From: Acinetobacter seifertii
GTDB taxonomy: Bacteria; Pseudomonadota; Gammaproteobacteria; Pseudomonadales; Moraxellaceae
Length of the DNA: 64,000 nt
Assembly: GCF_000368065.1 (NCBI RefSeq)
Contig: NZ_KB851200.1
Coordinates: 1,977,204-2,041,203, forward strand
Direction of reading: 5' to 3'
Every line of letters starts with the position of its first letter. Positions within the stretch are counted from its first letter, which is position 1. Positions 1-11,498 of this stretch are shown in pieces. A program made the translations under genes and the position numbers. The notes beneath the pieces were generated by a model. The model was not told where the DNA came from, ran no database searches, and worked only from the letters and a program-made list of their open reading frames with translations.

Positions 1-618
1 ATCAGCTTTAAAAATAATGCTGATACTGCCACTTTTCCCCATTTTACCAGCCATAGGCAAATCTAAATCTTTTACGACTTGGCTGCTTGCACCATCAGCT
101 CCGATTAAATACTTACATCTGATTAAGTATGTTTGTTTAGTTAATCTATCTAAAACAGTGACAGTTACCCCATCCTCATCTTGCACATGAGATAGATATT
201 CCGTATCAAATCTTGGATGGCTACCTCGTGATGCAGCATTTGAAAGCAAAATAGGTTCAAATAGATGTTGAGGAAGATCGCACTGTTCACAAGGGCTCGC
301 TTTAGCATACTCAGACATTCTTTCTGGATGATTCATTCCATAAGGAAAACGTCCAATTTCATCACCCGTTAAAGATGTGCAATAAACCACATCTCCCATA
401 ACTTCTTTTGGGGCTGCTTTTGCGATTACTTCATCTGAGATGCCTAAGTCTCGGACAACTTCCATTGTTCTTTGACTGATATAATGGGCACGCGGACTGT
501 TTGCTAGCCATCTATATTTAGTTATTATGATATTTCTAATTCCATAAGTACTTAACATAAGTGCGGCAGAAGAACCAGCTGGACCACTCCCAACAATTAA
601 AACATCAGTTTCTAACAT
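1..618 (-). CDS. TfdB-like FAD-dependent aromatic hydroxylase (5' part, runs off window)
   Basis: The first 206 codons of a group A flavoprotein monooxygenase, read from an ATG at 618 towards base 1, where the window ends. The N-terminus has the dinucleotide-binding motif GSGPAGSSAA (residues 10-19), and LIGADGASS further on is the second FAD/NADPH motif of PHBH-type hydroxylases. Wording such as NSPRAHYISQRTMEVVRDLG and CDLPQHLFEPILL closely resembles 2,4-dichlorophenol 6-monooxygenase (TfdB) as I remember it, so a phenol- or aryl-type substrate is likely; the real substrate is unknown. The Shine-Dalgarno AGGAT lies 5 bases before the ATG and overlaps the target-site duplication of the adjacent IS, so the native promoter has been moved about 1.1 kb away. 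Confidence 0.75.
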   Translation of the reverse strand, partial: MLETDVLIVGSGPAGSSAALMLSTYGIRNIIITKYRWLANSPRAHYISQRTMEVVRDLGISDEVIAKAAPKEVMGDVVYCTSLTGDEIGRFPYGMNHPERMSEYAKASPCEQCDLPQHLFEPILLSNAASRGSHPRFDTEYLSHVQDEDGVTVTVLDRLTKQTYLIRCKYLIGADGASSQVVKDLDLPMAGKMGKSGSISIIFKAD

Positions 619-627
619 TTTTATCCT

Positions 628-1714
628 GGCAGAGTAAAACTTGAAGTGCGACATAAACCACCTAATTAATTTAAAGGGTTTATGGAGTATATAAAATTGT
701 CATACCATCATCTTAACTTTGAAGATCGTACTGCATTAATGCTTGAGTCAAGAAAAGAAGGCTTTTCAGCCAGAAAATTTGCTGAACTTATTAAAAGACA
801 TCCTAGTACGATCTATCGTGAGCTTAAAAGAAATAGCATCAATGACGTTTATCAAGCTCAATATGCTTCTGATAACACTTTTGCTAGACGTAGACGTGGT
901 CACAGAAAACTCAAAATCGATTCAATCCTCTGGAAATTTATTGTTGAAGCGATCCGTTGTTTATGGTCTCCTCAGCAAATAGCAAAGCGTTTAAAGACAT
1001 TTCCTGATTTGGATCAAACAATGAATGTAAGCCATACAACGATTTATTCAACGATACGAGCATTACCCAAGGGTGAGTTGAAAAAAGACTTATTATCCTG
1101 TCTACGTCATGAAAATAAAAAGCGAAAAGCTAACGGTGAACCTAAAAAAGATTCTATATTACAGGATATTAAAACTATTCATGAGCGCCCAGCCGAAGTT
1201 CAAGAAAGAAAAATACCGGGTCATTGGGAAGCTGATTTAATTAAAGGTAAAGACAATAAAAGTTCGATAGCAACACTTATTGAACGAAATACACGGCTCT
1301 GTATCTTGGCAACATTACCTGATGCAAAGGCAGAATCAGTGCGCAAGGCTTTAACTGAAGCTCTGAAATATTTACCTGCAGAACTGCGTAAAACGTTGAC
1401 CTATGACCGTGGACGTGAGATGTCAGAACATAAAATACTCGAAGAAGATTTAGGCATAGATGTATATTTCTGTGACCCACATTCACCCTGGCAAAAAGGC
1501 ACATGCGAAAATATGAATGGTTTAATTAGGCAATATTTACCTAAAGGGATTGATTTAAATCAGGCAGATCAGCATTATTTAAATCAAGTTGCCATGTCAC
1601 TGAATACTCGTCCTAGAAAGGCGTTAGATTGGCTTACACCATTAGAGAAATTTGCTCAGCTTGTTGATTATCATATGGCTTTTGAAACTGTCGCACCTCA
1701 TGTTTGAATTCGCC
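628..1714 (+). mobile_element. ISAba125: IS30-family insertion sequence, ISAba125-like, complete
   Basis: An intact 1087-bp element with one transposase gene. Its ends are imperfect inverted repeats of about 25 bp, GGCAGAGTAAAACTTGAAGT at the left and, on the opposite strand, GGCGAATTCAAACATGAGGT at the right; both continue with GCGAC. A 3-bp target duplication CCT flanks it at 625-627 and 1715-1717. The length, and the right end TTTGAATTCGCC known from the blaNDM-1 and ampC contexts of Acinetobacter, agree with ISAba125. The clean duplication and intact transposase suggest a recent simple insertion. Naming rests on memory of the published element, not on a search. Confidence 0.9.
682..1707 (+). 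CDS. IS30-family transposase (DDE)
   Basis: A 341-residue transposase filling almost the whole insertion sequence. Residues 28-50 (GFSARKFAELIKRHPSTIYRELKRN region) form the IS30-type helix-turn-helix that recognises the terminal repeats. The catalytic triad is visible as Asp in HWEADLIKGKDN, Asp in LTYDRGREM and Glu in WQKGTCENMNGLIRQY, the usual IS30 DDE spacing. The ATG at 682 has only a weak ribosome site (AAAGGG). The stop lies inside the right inverted repeat, 7 bases from the element end. No frameshift or internal stop is seen, so the enzyme should be functional. Confidence 0.93.
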   Translation: MEYIKLSYHHLNFEDRTALMLESRKEGFSARKFAELIKRHPSTIYRELKRNSINDVYQAQYASDNTFARRRRGHRKLKIDSILWKFIVEAIRCLWSPQQIAKRLKTFPDLDQTMNVSHTTIYSTIRALPKGELKKDLLSCLRHENKKRKANGEPKKDSILQDIKTIHERPAEVQERKIPGHWEADLIKGKDNKSSIATLIERNTRLCILATLPDAKAESVRKALTEALKYLPAELRKTLTYDRGREMSEHKILEEDLGIDVYFCDPHSPWQKGTCENMNGLIRQYLPKGIDLNQADQHYLNQVAMSLNTRPRKALDWLTPLEKFAQLVDYHMAFETVAPHV

Positions 1715-1717
1715 CCT

Positions 1718-2421
1718 ATTACTTACATATTTTTAGCATCTAAATAGTTATTGTACATATTTAAAGCAAATAACCATCTTAAACATAATATTGTTTCAAA
1801 AACTCTTTAAGACCAATTGGAGATAAAGGCTTCACTATATTAATTTTCCAATAGATCTATAAAACAGATAAAATAAATTTCCACATATTTATAAATCTAT
1901 TATTTCCACAAATATAACATTTGAGGTTTATTGGTTACATTGGCAAATCCCTACACAATATATCTTTTAGACACATCTAACTCTCCGATTAAATTTATAT
2001 TTTTTAAGTAGAATTTTTTATTTATTAAAATTATATGAACCATACCTTTAAAAATAAAATTATAAAACAATCATTATTTCAATTATACTTTATAAAAACA
2101 AATATTTTGATACCACCAATAGGATTATGAATCATGAAAAATAAAGCCATATTTTTGATTATATACAAATATTCTACAATACTATTTCCAATCTAAAAAA
2201 CTTCCCAATGTATAAGCTAAAAAAATAATAAATCTATTGAAAATTAAAATTATTTTTACACATAACCTTGGTACTTATGAATTAAATTAGCAAAATAAAA
2301 AACAACTATTTTTTAAAAAAGACCTATTAATTATGCAATACAAAATAAAGCCCTTTAAACTTTTTATTTTAAAAGGCTTTTAACATTTATTTAAATAAGA
2401 AATACTTTTAATTGCTAGGAA
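1718..2421. other. Long AT-rich intergenic stretch
   Basis: About 700 bases between the IS and the transporter gene hold no open frame that I would call a gene on either strand. The part next to the IS was the upstream region of the TfdB-like gene before insertion. The part next to 2421 carries a weak terminator for the transporter. The rest is AT-rich with many in-frame stops and no recognisable gene remnant. Confidence 0.6.
2347..2380 (-). terminator. Weak terminator after the transporter gene
   Basis: AAAGCC at 2347-2352 pairs with GGCTTT at 2375-2380 around an AT-rich loop, about 40 bases past the transporter stop on the minus strand. The T tract on the exit side is short, so the call is tentative. 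Confidence 0.35.
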
Positions 2422-3849
2422 CTAATTCAAAATCTGGAACAATACTGCAAAAAGTAGAATATTTGCGATCACTATGGCCCAACCACCGTATAACATGTAT
2501 TTGAGTTGACTTGAACGTGCTAACCCCATTTGACCAAACATATCAGAAGATGGGAAAGGACCAAACCAGTCTACTTGGGAACTTGATAATAGAACTGCTG
2601 TAACCGCAACAGGTGGAACACCATTTGCCAGTAAAATTGGTCCAAAAATTTTATTGGTAAATGTCATTTGTGCAACAGCTGCGCCTGGAATATGCCCCAC
2701 AATATTAAATAAGAAAATACCAAAACAGAGCATCGCAGGACTTAAGTCGACCAAATACGGTGTCGCATTATCCAACAGTGTTTGGTAAGCATTGAGTTTT
2801 TCAACAAGAACTAAAATTGGATTGTATAACCAGTAAAGAATAAACATCCAGACTAATTTACCGCATCCCTCGTAGAGTGCTTCTAAAATTTGTTTAGGAC
2901 TAAAACCCGCAACGAGGCCAGTTAATGTGGCAACAGTAAGCATCACAATAATTGCAAAACTAAAACCTGCTTTAAAAATAATTCCAAGAATTGCCATCAC
3001 GATAATTGTGCCAATAAATACAATCGCCGCACGTTTACTTCTTTTCAATTCGGAGGCACTTTCTATTTTTTCAGAAGGTTCTAAGAAGTTTTCATTATAG
3101 GTATATTTTCCAAAAGTCCACTTTTGTATATAGCCAGACATAAACCAACCTGTAAGAAGTGTGACAACACTCATAGGAATGGCACAAGCACTTAAGTATT
3201 GCGGGTAAGTTAGGCCACCCAACTCTAAAATAGTTACTGTACTTGGTGTGAAGGGCCCTATAAAAAGACCGACCGAACCTGCTGTCATCAACAGTAATGC
3301 AACGGTGGGTGGCGTTAAACCAACAGCTGCTGCAATTGGAATAATGACAGCGACAATAATGGCATTACCACCTGCCATAGTCCCCAATGAACCACAAATA
3401 ACAACTGATGAAATCATGATGCCCAGTTTTACGCGAGGAATACTTGAAAGCCCAACTTTATTGACAATAAATTTGACCAATTCTTTCGCTGCACCTGTTC
3501 GGTTGGCGACTTCACCAACCCCTGCACCCAACATAATAATAAGACCGACAGTCGCAATAAATGAGCCTGTAGACTTTGCAAGTATTCCACCTAATTCAAA
3601 TACACTAGTGGATGTCATTATCACACTGATAATAATCGCAATAATCACCGCAAGCACAATATCTAGGCCGATAACAGTTAAGAGTGCTAAGGCAAAAATA
3701 GGCAATAACCCAATTAAACCGACCTCCTCTATGGGTAAGCCTTTTGCATAAAATGCTAAAACAAAGCTAAGAATAATAATGGTAATAAGGACAATATTTT
3801 TAGGTGTCCTGATATTAGGTATTGTTATAGAAGATTGCTCAACTGACAT
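2422..3849 (-). CDS. GntP/NhaC-like ion-transporter-superfamily permease
   Basis: A 475-residue inner-membrane protein with roughly 12 hydrophobic segments. Glycine-rich stretches such as IIMLGAGVGEVANRTGAA and SVVICGSLGTMAGGNAIIVA resemble GntP/DcuC/NhaC-type carriers of the ion transporter superfamily; the exact family and substrate cannot be fixed by eye. The ATG at 3849 is chosen because AAGGAG sits 8 bases before it; an upstream GTG at 3885 lacks such a site. It is divergent from a LysR gene that is followed by DadA-like and RidA-like genes, so an amino acid (perhaps a D-form) is a reasonable substrate guess. That link is inference from neighbourhood. Confidence 0.72.
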   Translation of the reverse strand: MSVEQSSITIPNIRTPKNIVLITIIILSFVLAFYAKGLPIEEVGLIGLLPIFALALLTVIGLDIVLAVIIAIIISVIMTSTSVFELGGILAKSTGSFIATVGLIIMLGAGVGEVANRTGAAKELVKFIVNKVGLSSIPRVKLGIMISSVVICGSLGTMAGGNAIIVAVIIPIAAAVGLTPPTVALLLMTAGSVGLFIGPFTPSTVTILELGGLTYPQYLSACAIPMSVVTLLTGWFMSGYIQKWTFGKYTYNENFLEPSEKIESASELKRSKRAAIVFIGTIIVMAILGIIFKAGFSFAIIVMLTVATLTGLVAGFSPKQILEALYEGCGKLVWMFILYWLYNPILVLVEKLNAYQTLLDNATPYLVDLSPAMLCFGIFLFNIVGHIPGAAVAQMTFTNKIFGPILLANGVPPVAVTAVLLSSSQVDWFGPFPSSDMFGQMGLARSSQLKYMLYGGWAIVIANILLFAVLFQILN

Positions 3850-3938
3850 ATGTATCACTCCTTGATCATTGGCATTGAATTTCACACCAATTTACAAGGG
3901 TTTATTGACATTAAATAATGAATTCTAATAGATTACCT

Positions 3939-3953
3939 ATAACTATTAGTTAT
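3939..3953. promoter_or_regulatory. Perfect palindrome, probable LysR operator
   Basis: ATAACTA-T-TAGTTAT is a perfect 15-base palindrome with the T-N11-A pattern of LysR-type binding sites. It lies between the divergent transporter and LysR genes, ending 10 bases before the preferred LysR start. Its position suits autoregulation and control of the transporter. Confidence 0.5.
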
Positions 3954-3963
3954 GTGCTCATTT

Positions 3964-4842
3964 ATGAATCTTCGACACCTAGAAATCTTCTATTTAGTCA
4001 TGCTTTTTGGTTCACTCACAGAGGCAGCATCATCGTTATGTATTTCACAGCCTGCGGCAAGTAAATTACTCAAACATGCGGAACAACGACTTGGTTTTTC
4101 TCTATTTAAGCGAGTCAAAGGTAAATTACAGCCAACAAAAGAGGCCTATATCTTATATGATGAAATTAAGCCAATTTATGAAAAAATAAATGAATTAAAT
4201 AAATTAACGGATAACTTAGCAAGAAGTACTCAAGGTCAAATCACACTCGGGTGTTTGCCCAGTTTAGGTTTAAGTCTCATCCCCAAATTAACTGCAAAAT
4301 TTCTAAAAAAATATCCTGATGTTTTTGTCAATATTGGTACAGATCATACTCAAGCATTAGAGCAGAAATTATTAAGACGTGAAATTGATATTGCGGTGAC
4401 ATTTCAACCTCACACTCAGCATGGCATTATTGCTACGCCTGTTCTGGATATTCCTTTGGTTTACATCGACTCTCAGCCTATCGATGCAAAGCAAGATATT
4501 CACTCAATTGATGAAAATAGATGGATTCAACCCTACTCAGACTCCCTCATGCAAGTTGTAAAAAAGTACAGAACATTTAATAAAAGTATTGTGAATGTAC
4601 AAACCTATTATATGGCGAGTGAACTTGTGCGCGAAGGTTTGGGATGTAGCATTACCGATATTTATACTGCTGCACACTCCTTACCAAATCATATGATTCA
4701 CGAAATAAAACCAAGTTTGTATACCACGATTTATATTTTAGAAAATGCCACTGTGAGCACGACCAAAGCGACTGAAGATTTTATTGAATTAATTAAAAGA
4801 GAAGTGGCTTTCATGACACCATCAATTAACCAAAAGTTATGA
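3964..4842 (+). CDS. LysR-family transcriptional regulator
   Basis: A 292-residue LysR-type regulator. Residues 1-60 (MNLRHLEIFYLVM...LTEAASSLCISQPAASKLLKHAEQRLG) are the winged helix-turn-helix, followed by the periplasmic-binding-like effector domain. The ATG at 3964 fits the family N-terminus; the in-frame ATG at 3952 would overlap the palindromic operator. The gene is divergent from the transporter and precedes the DadA-like and RidA-like genes, so it probably controls this small catabolic cluster in response to its substrate. The inducer is unknown. Confidence 0.85.
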   Translation: MNLRHLEIFYLVMLFGSLTEAASSLCISQPAASKLLKHAEQRLGFSLFKRVKGKLQPTKEAYILYDEIKPIYEKINELNKLTDNLARSTQGQITLGCLPSLGLSLIPKLTAKFLKKYPDVFVNIGTDHTQALEQKLLRREIDIAVTFQPHTQHGIIATPVLDIPLVYIDSQPIDAKQDIHSIDENRWIQPYSDSLMQVVKKYRTFNKSIVNVQTYYMASELVREGLGCSITDIYTAAHSLPNHMIHEIKPSLYTTIYILENATVSTTKATEDFIELIKREVAFMTPSINQKL

Positions 4843-4922
4843 GTAGTATCTAAAAACTCATTTGTTTAACGTTTTATCTTCTTCTTTAATGCAAATGTGT
4901 GTTGCAGATATAGCATGGAAGA

Positions 4923-6164
4923 ATGAAAAAACATGTCGTTGTCATTGGTGGTGGAGTCATTGGTTTAAGTACAGCCTATGCACTTATTCAAGCAGGCCAT
5001 AAAGTTACAGTAGTGGAAGAAAAAGACCAGATTGGCTGCCAGACAAGTTTTGCAAATGGTGGTCAACTCAGTTATCGCTATGTTGCACCTTTGGCGGATG
5101 CAGGCGTTCCATTTCAGGCACTGCAATGGTTAGGAAAAGCCCACTCGCCTTTAAACTTTAAATTGAACTTTTCACCTCTTCAATGGTCTTGGTTATTCCA
5201 ATTCCTCATGGCATGTAATCGCAAAGATAACATTGTGAATGGAAATCATATTTTACGGTTGTCCCTATATAGTCAAAGTATTATGTCTAAATGGCGTGAT
5301 GAAATTGATAATTTTGACTGGGTAAAATCGGGAAAAATGATTATTCATCGCAATGAAAAAGCATTTAAAAAAGCAGCATTAGCGATAGATCCAACTGTAC
5401 AAAAAGTGCTGTCACCAGAAGAAACCGTTCAACTTGAACCTGCTTTGAAAGGTATTGGATCTACATTAGTGGGTTCAATTTATACACCTGATGATGAAAC
5501 AGCAGATTGCTACAAATTTTGTTTGGCATTGTATAAAGCACTAGAAGAAAGTAACAACTTCAAATGTTTATACGCACATGAAGTGACAGGTTTTTTTGCA
5601 AAAAATAATCAAATTACTGCAATTGAAACAAATCAAGGACGTATAGAAGCAGATGATTTTGTCGTTGCTGCGGGCAATGGTAGTACTGCAATTTTTAAAA
5701 TGGTGGGTATTTCAGTCCCCGTTTATCCACTAAAAGGATATAGCCTGACTTTACCATTCCCAGAAAAAGCCAATATTGTACCCAATATAAGCGTGACCGA
5801 TTATGCGAATAAAATTGTATATGCAAAATTAGGGAATCAGCTTCGTATTGCCGCAATGGTCGATATTGGCTATCAAGATATCTACATTCGAAAAGAACGT
5901 ATAAATGCATTGAAAGATACGGTACGAAAAACATTTCCTGATTTACTGGGTGTAAATACAGCACAAGAATGGAGTGGTTTACGTCCATCCACCCCTACAG
6001 GTTTACCCATTTTGGGTCGTAAGAAATATTTAAATTTATGGGCAAATATTGGCCAAGGTAGTTTAGGTTTCACATTGGCCGCTGGTTGTGCCATGGTCAT
6101 TAGTCAATTAATTAGCCAAACAACATCACCAATTACATTAGATGGTTTATCTCTGGAGAAATAA
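4923..6164 (+). CDS. DadA-like D-amino-acid dehydrogenase (FAD)
   Basis: A 413-residue flavoprotein of the DAO/DadA family, which oxidises D-amino acids to imino acids and passes electrons to the respiratory chain. The FAD-binding motif VVIGGGVIGLSTAYAL is at residues 5-20. FANGGQLSYRYVAPLAD and EWSGLRPSTPTGLPILG match DadA-type signatures, and NIGQGSLGFTLAAG replaces the usual NTGHGTLGW motif near the C-terminus. Length is near the usual 415-430. The stop is followed after one base by the ridA-like start, so the two are almost surely co-transcribed. It may be a paralogue with specificity other than D-alanine. Confidence 0.8.
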   Translation: MKKHVVVIGGGVIGLSTAYALIQAGHKVTVVEEKDQIGCQTSFANGGQLSYRYVAPLADAGVPFQALQWLGKAHSPLNFKLNFSPLQWSWLFQFLMACNRKDNIVNGNHILRLSLYSQSIMSKWRDEIDNFDWVKSGKMIIHRNEKAFKKAALAIDPTVQKVLSPEETVQLEPALKGIGSTLVGSIYTPDDETADCYKFCLALYKALEESNNFKCLYAHEVTGFFAKNNQITAIETNQGRIEADDFVVAAGNGSTAIFKMVGISVPVYPLKGYSLTLPFPEKANIVPNISVTDYANKIVYAKLGNQLRIAAMVDIGYQDIYIRKERINALKDTVRKTFPDLLGVNTAQEWSGLRPSTPTGLPILGRKKYLNLWANIGQGSLGFTLAAGCAMVISQLISQTTSPITLDGLSLEK

Positions 6165-6165
6165 A

Positions 6166-6525
6166 ATGAGTCATTACATTCAACGTATTGATACGAATGC
6201 ACGTTTATCAGGTTGTGTGCTTCATAACGGTTTGGTGTATGTTTCAGGTCAAGTGCCAACAACTTTAGATGCTAATGCTAAGCAACAAACTTTAGAAGTT
6301 CTGGCAAAAATTGATGCTTTACTGGAACAAGCTGGTAGTGATAAAAGCCGTATTTTAACTGCACAAATTTGGATTAAAAATATTGCTGAAGATTTTGCAG
6401 TGTTCAATGAATGTTGGGAAGCATGGTTACCAGATGGAGCAGCACCAGCACGTGCGGCTATTCAAGCAGATTTGGCACGTCCGCAAGTATTAGTCGAAGT
6501 AATGGTTACGGCAAGTATTAAATAA
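6166..6525 (+). CDS. RidA/YjgF-family reactive-imine deaminase
   Basis: A 119-residue RidA-superfamily protein, a small trimeric enzyme that hydrolyses reactive enamine/imine intermediates. NGLVYVSGQVPTTLD and ARAAIQADLARPQVLVEVMV match the family. The arginine of the PAR motif and the glutamate of VEV are kept, while the cysteine of E. coli RidA appears as alanine, suggesting a subfamily other than archetypal RidA. The ATG at 6166 has GGAGA upstream and starts one base after the DadA-like stop. The pairing makes sense: the dehydrogenase makes imino acids that this enzyme could hydrolyse. Confidence 0.85.
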   Translation: MSHYIQRIDTNARLSGCVLHNGLVYVSGQVPTTLDANAKQQTLEVLAKIDALLEQAGSDKSRILTAQIWIKNIAEDFAVFNECWEAWLPDGAAPARAAIQADLARPQVLVEVMVTASIK

Positions 6526-6898
6526 TATTTGCCTTAAATAAAGTCAGTGAATTTACTGGTTTTATTAATTTCATGTTCAAATATAACCAATCATCAACTC
6601 AATGTTGCACATCTTTATAGGTAACGCTGATCACCTCATCCTTACTAAATACTTTACGAATTGATTTTAATCTGATCAGTTAGTTAGGCTGAGACAAAAT
6701 AAATTTTCAAAAGACATTTTTAAAATTTTTTATAATAAAAAACCCATTCCAAAAATTTGAAATGGGTCTAGTGAAAACCACTGAGCCTGAAATAGTAAAA
6801 ATTAGAGCTTAACAATATCTACTGTAATGATTTGATGAAAAAATACAATATATATTCAAATAATTTTTTAGATAAAATTTACTAAAAATTAAATTATA
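6526..6898. other. Intergenic region with one minus-strand terminator
   Basis: About 370 bases separate the ridA-like gene from the convergent unknown gene. Apart from the terminator at 6737-6767 and a few short inverted repeats, I see no coding frame or RNA gene. Confidence 0.6.
6737..6767 (-). terminator. Rho-independent terminator
   Basis: ACCCATT (6742-6748) and AATGGGT (6761-6767) form a perfect 7-bp stem. On the minus strand it is followed by six T, about 130 bases past the stop of the unknown gene ending at 6899. Confidence 0.65.
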
Positions 6899-7498
6899 TT
6901 AATTAACAAAATGTATTTCCTTTACTTCTTCATTTAAAATTTTTAATGCAGTTAGACAAATATCTAAATATTGATTATCTGTAATTTTTTTAGGATAGGT
7001 ATTAGCATCAATATTAATAATTACCCCATTCCACGTAAAAAGCTTTCTAAATGTATTTGATTTACATGCCACATCACTACTCAAAAAATCAGCTTTACGA
7101 TTATAATATTGTGGTGAATACATAAAAACTCGAAACCCACCTTCCACCACAATATCACCTTCCCACTTTTTCCCTATTAGTTTATCTATATCTATAACTC
7201 TAATAGTAAAACCATTAGCACCATAATACTCTCTTGGTATTAACCAAAACCGTCCACTACGCTTTATTAAAAAATATTTACGAGAGTCAAATTTTGGTAG
7301 TCGTACGAAGTCTTCTTGTGTATAAGAGTCAAACTCTTCAGCTAGCCTAATCCTTTCCCGTTCCATATTTGAATGAATAAGAGCATCTTGATCTTTATCT
7401 GTTAAAGGAACACATTTATATACAAGCCATGCTATAAAAATAATTAAAAGCAAAATCCATATAAAACCTTTAGTTGGTGTGTAGTTTTTTATTTTCAT
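6899..7498 (-). CDS. Unknown single-pass membrane protein
   Basis: A 199-residue protein that I do not recognise. One hydrophobic segment (about residues 12-29, GFIWILLLIIFIAWLVYKCV) is followed by a mostly polar domain with aromatic-rich patches such as RFWLIPREYYGANGFTIRVIDID. This looks like an N-terminally anchored protein with a soluble domain on one side of the inner membrane. AAGGTGG lies 4 bases before the ATG. It stands alone between a convergent ridA-like gene and tRNA-Ser, with its own terminator. No function is proposed. Confidence 0.65.
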   Translation of the reverse strand: MKIKNYTPTKGFIWILLLIIFIAWLVYKCVPLTDKDQDALIHSNMERERIRLAEEFDSYTQEDFVRLPKFDSRKYFLIKRSGRFWLIPREYYGANGFTIRVIDIDKLIGKKWEGDIVVEGGFRVFMYSPQYYNRKADFLSSDVACKSNTFRKLFTWNGVIINIDANTYPKKITDNQYLDICLTALKILNEEVKEIHFVN

Positions 7499-7573
7499 TT
7501 TTCCACCTTTAATAAACTAAGAATCAATACACCTACATTTTGATATGGGTTATTTGGGGGTAAAAGCATAGAT

Positions 7574-7605
7574 AAAAAAAGCCCCTGCTATTAACAGGGG
7601 CTTTT
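7574..7605 (-). terminator. Terminator after tRNA-Ser
   Basis: GCCCCTG (7581-7587) pairs with CAGGGGC (7595-7601); on the minus strand the stem is followed by a run of seven T. It begins 7 bases past the CCA end of the tRNA. Confidence 0.85.
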
Positions 7606-7611
7606 CGAATT

Positions 7612-7701
7612 TGGCGGAAGCGGTGAGATTCGAACTCACGGAGGACTCACACCCTCGTCGGTTTTCAAGACCGGTGCATTAAACCGCTCTGCCACGCTTC
7701 C
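7612..7701 (-). tRNA. tRNA-Ser (anticodon UGA)
   Basis: A 90-nt class II tRNA with CCA encoded. The acceptor GGAAGCG pairs with CGCTTCC, the anticodon loop reads CTTGAAA (UGA), a long variable arm is present, and the T loop GTTCGAATC is canonical. It reads UCA codons and near-cognates. Confidence 0.95.
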
Positions 7702-7786
7702 ATGTGCGTAAGAATACAAAGCTTATTCATTTTATTCAAGAAAAATATCATTGCTTTGTGTTCAAGTGCATATTGTTTCATCAATT

Positions 7787-9910
<2,124 letters not shown>

Positions 9911-9988
9911 TTATGGTCAATCTACCTATATAGATGACAATCCCATATTTTATTAAATAATAAATACCAATCATAACAAGTGAATTAA

Positions 9989-10010
9989 TGCTTTTTTTGC
10001 CAAAAAAGCA
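9989..10010. repeat. Perfect 9-bp inverted repeat between fadH and argG
   Basis: TGCTTTTTT and AAAAAAGCA are separated by four bases, just upstream of the argG promoter. It could be a DNA-binding site or a hairpin; nothing decides between them. Confidence 0.4.
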
Positions 10011-10020
10011 CCATGAATAG

Positions 10021-10029
10021 TGCTACAAT
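10021..10029 (+). promoter_or_regulatory. Extended -10 promoter of argG
   Basis: TGCTACAAT is a TGn-extended -10 box about 65 bases before the argG start. No good -35 box sits at the right distance, as is usual for extended -10 promoters. Confidence 0.4.
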
Positions 10030-10050
10030 AGCCGCCATTCAGAATTCTCG

Positions 10051-10074
10051 AGACCACCTCAACGGGGTCTTTTT
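10051..10074 (+). promoter_or_regulatory. Terminator-like hairpin in argG leader
   Basis: AGACC at 10051-10055 pairs with GGTCT at 10066-10070 and CC pairs with GG inside the stem, followed by TTTT. It lies downstream of the predicted promoter and 20 bases before the argG ATG, where an attenuator would be expected. No leader peptide was identified. Confidence 0.35.
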
Positions 10075-10079
10075 CATAA

Positions 10080-11438
<1,359 letters not shown>

Positions 11439-11454
11439 TTTTCTTATGACGTCA

Positions 11455-11482
11455 AAAGAGCCACCTCTATAGGTGGCTTTTC
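11455..11482. terminator. Bidirectional terminator between argG and the GGDEF gene
   Basis: GCCACCT and AGGTGGC with a 4-base loop, flanked by A-rich sequence on the left and TTTT on the right, serve the convergent argG and cyclase genes. Confidence 0.85.
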
Positions 11483-11498
11483 TATATTTAAAATTAAG

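Noticed and set aside
1700..1720. Outward -35-like TTGAAT at the right end of the IS, known to drive resistance genes elsewhere
   Set aside because: No plus-strand gene lies within 2 kb downstream and no -10 partner is seen, so no hybrid promoter effect can be claimed here.
3248..3751. Open frame of 167 codons on the plus strand within the transporter gene
   Set aside because: It is antisense to conserved membrane segments and has a repetitive, low-information composition; a shadow frame.
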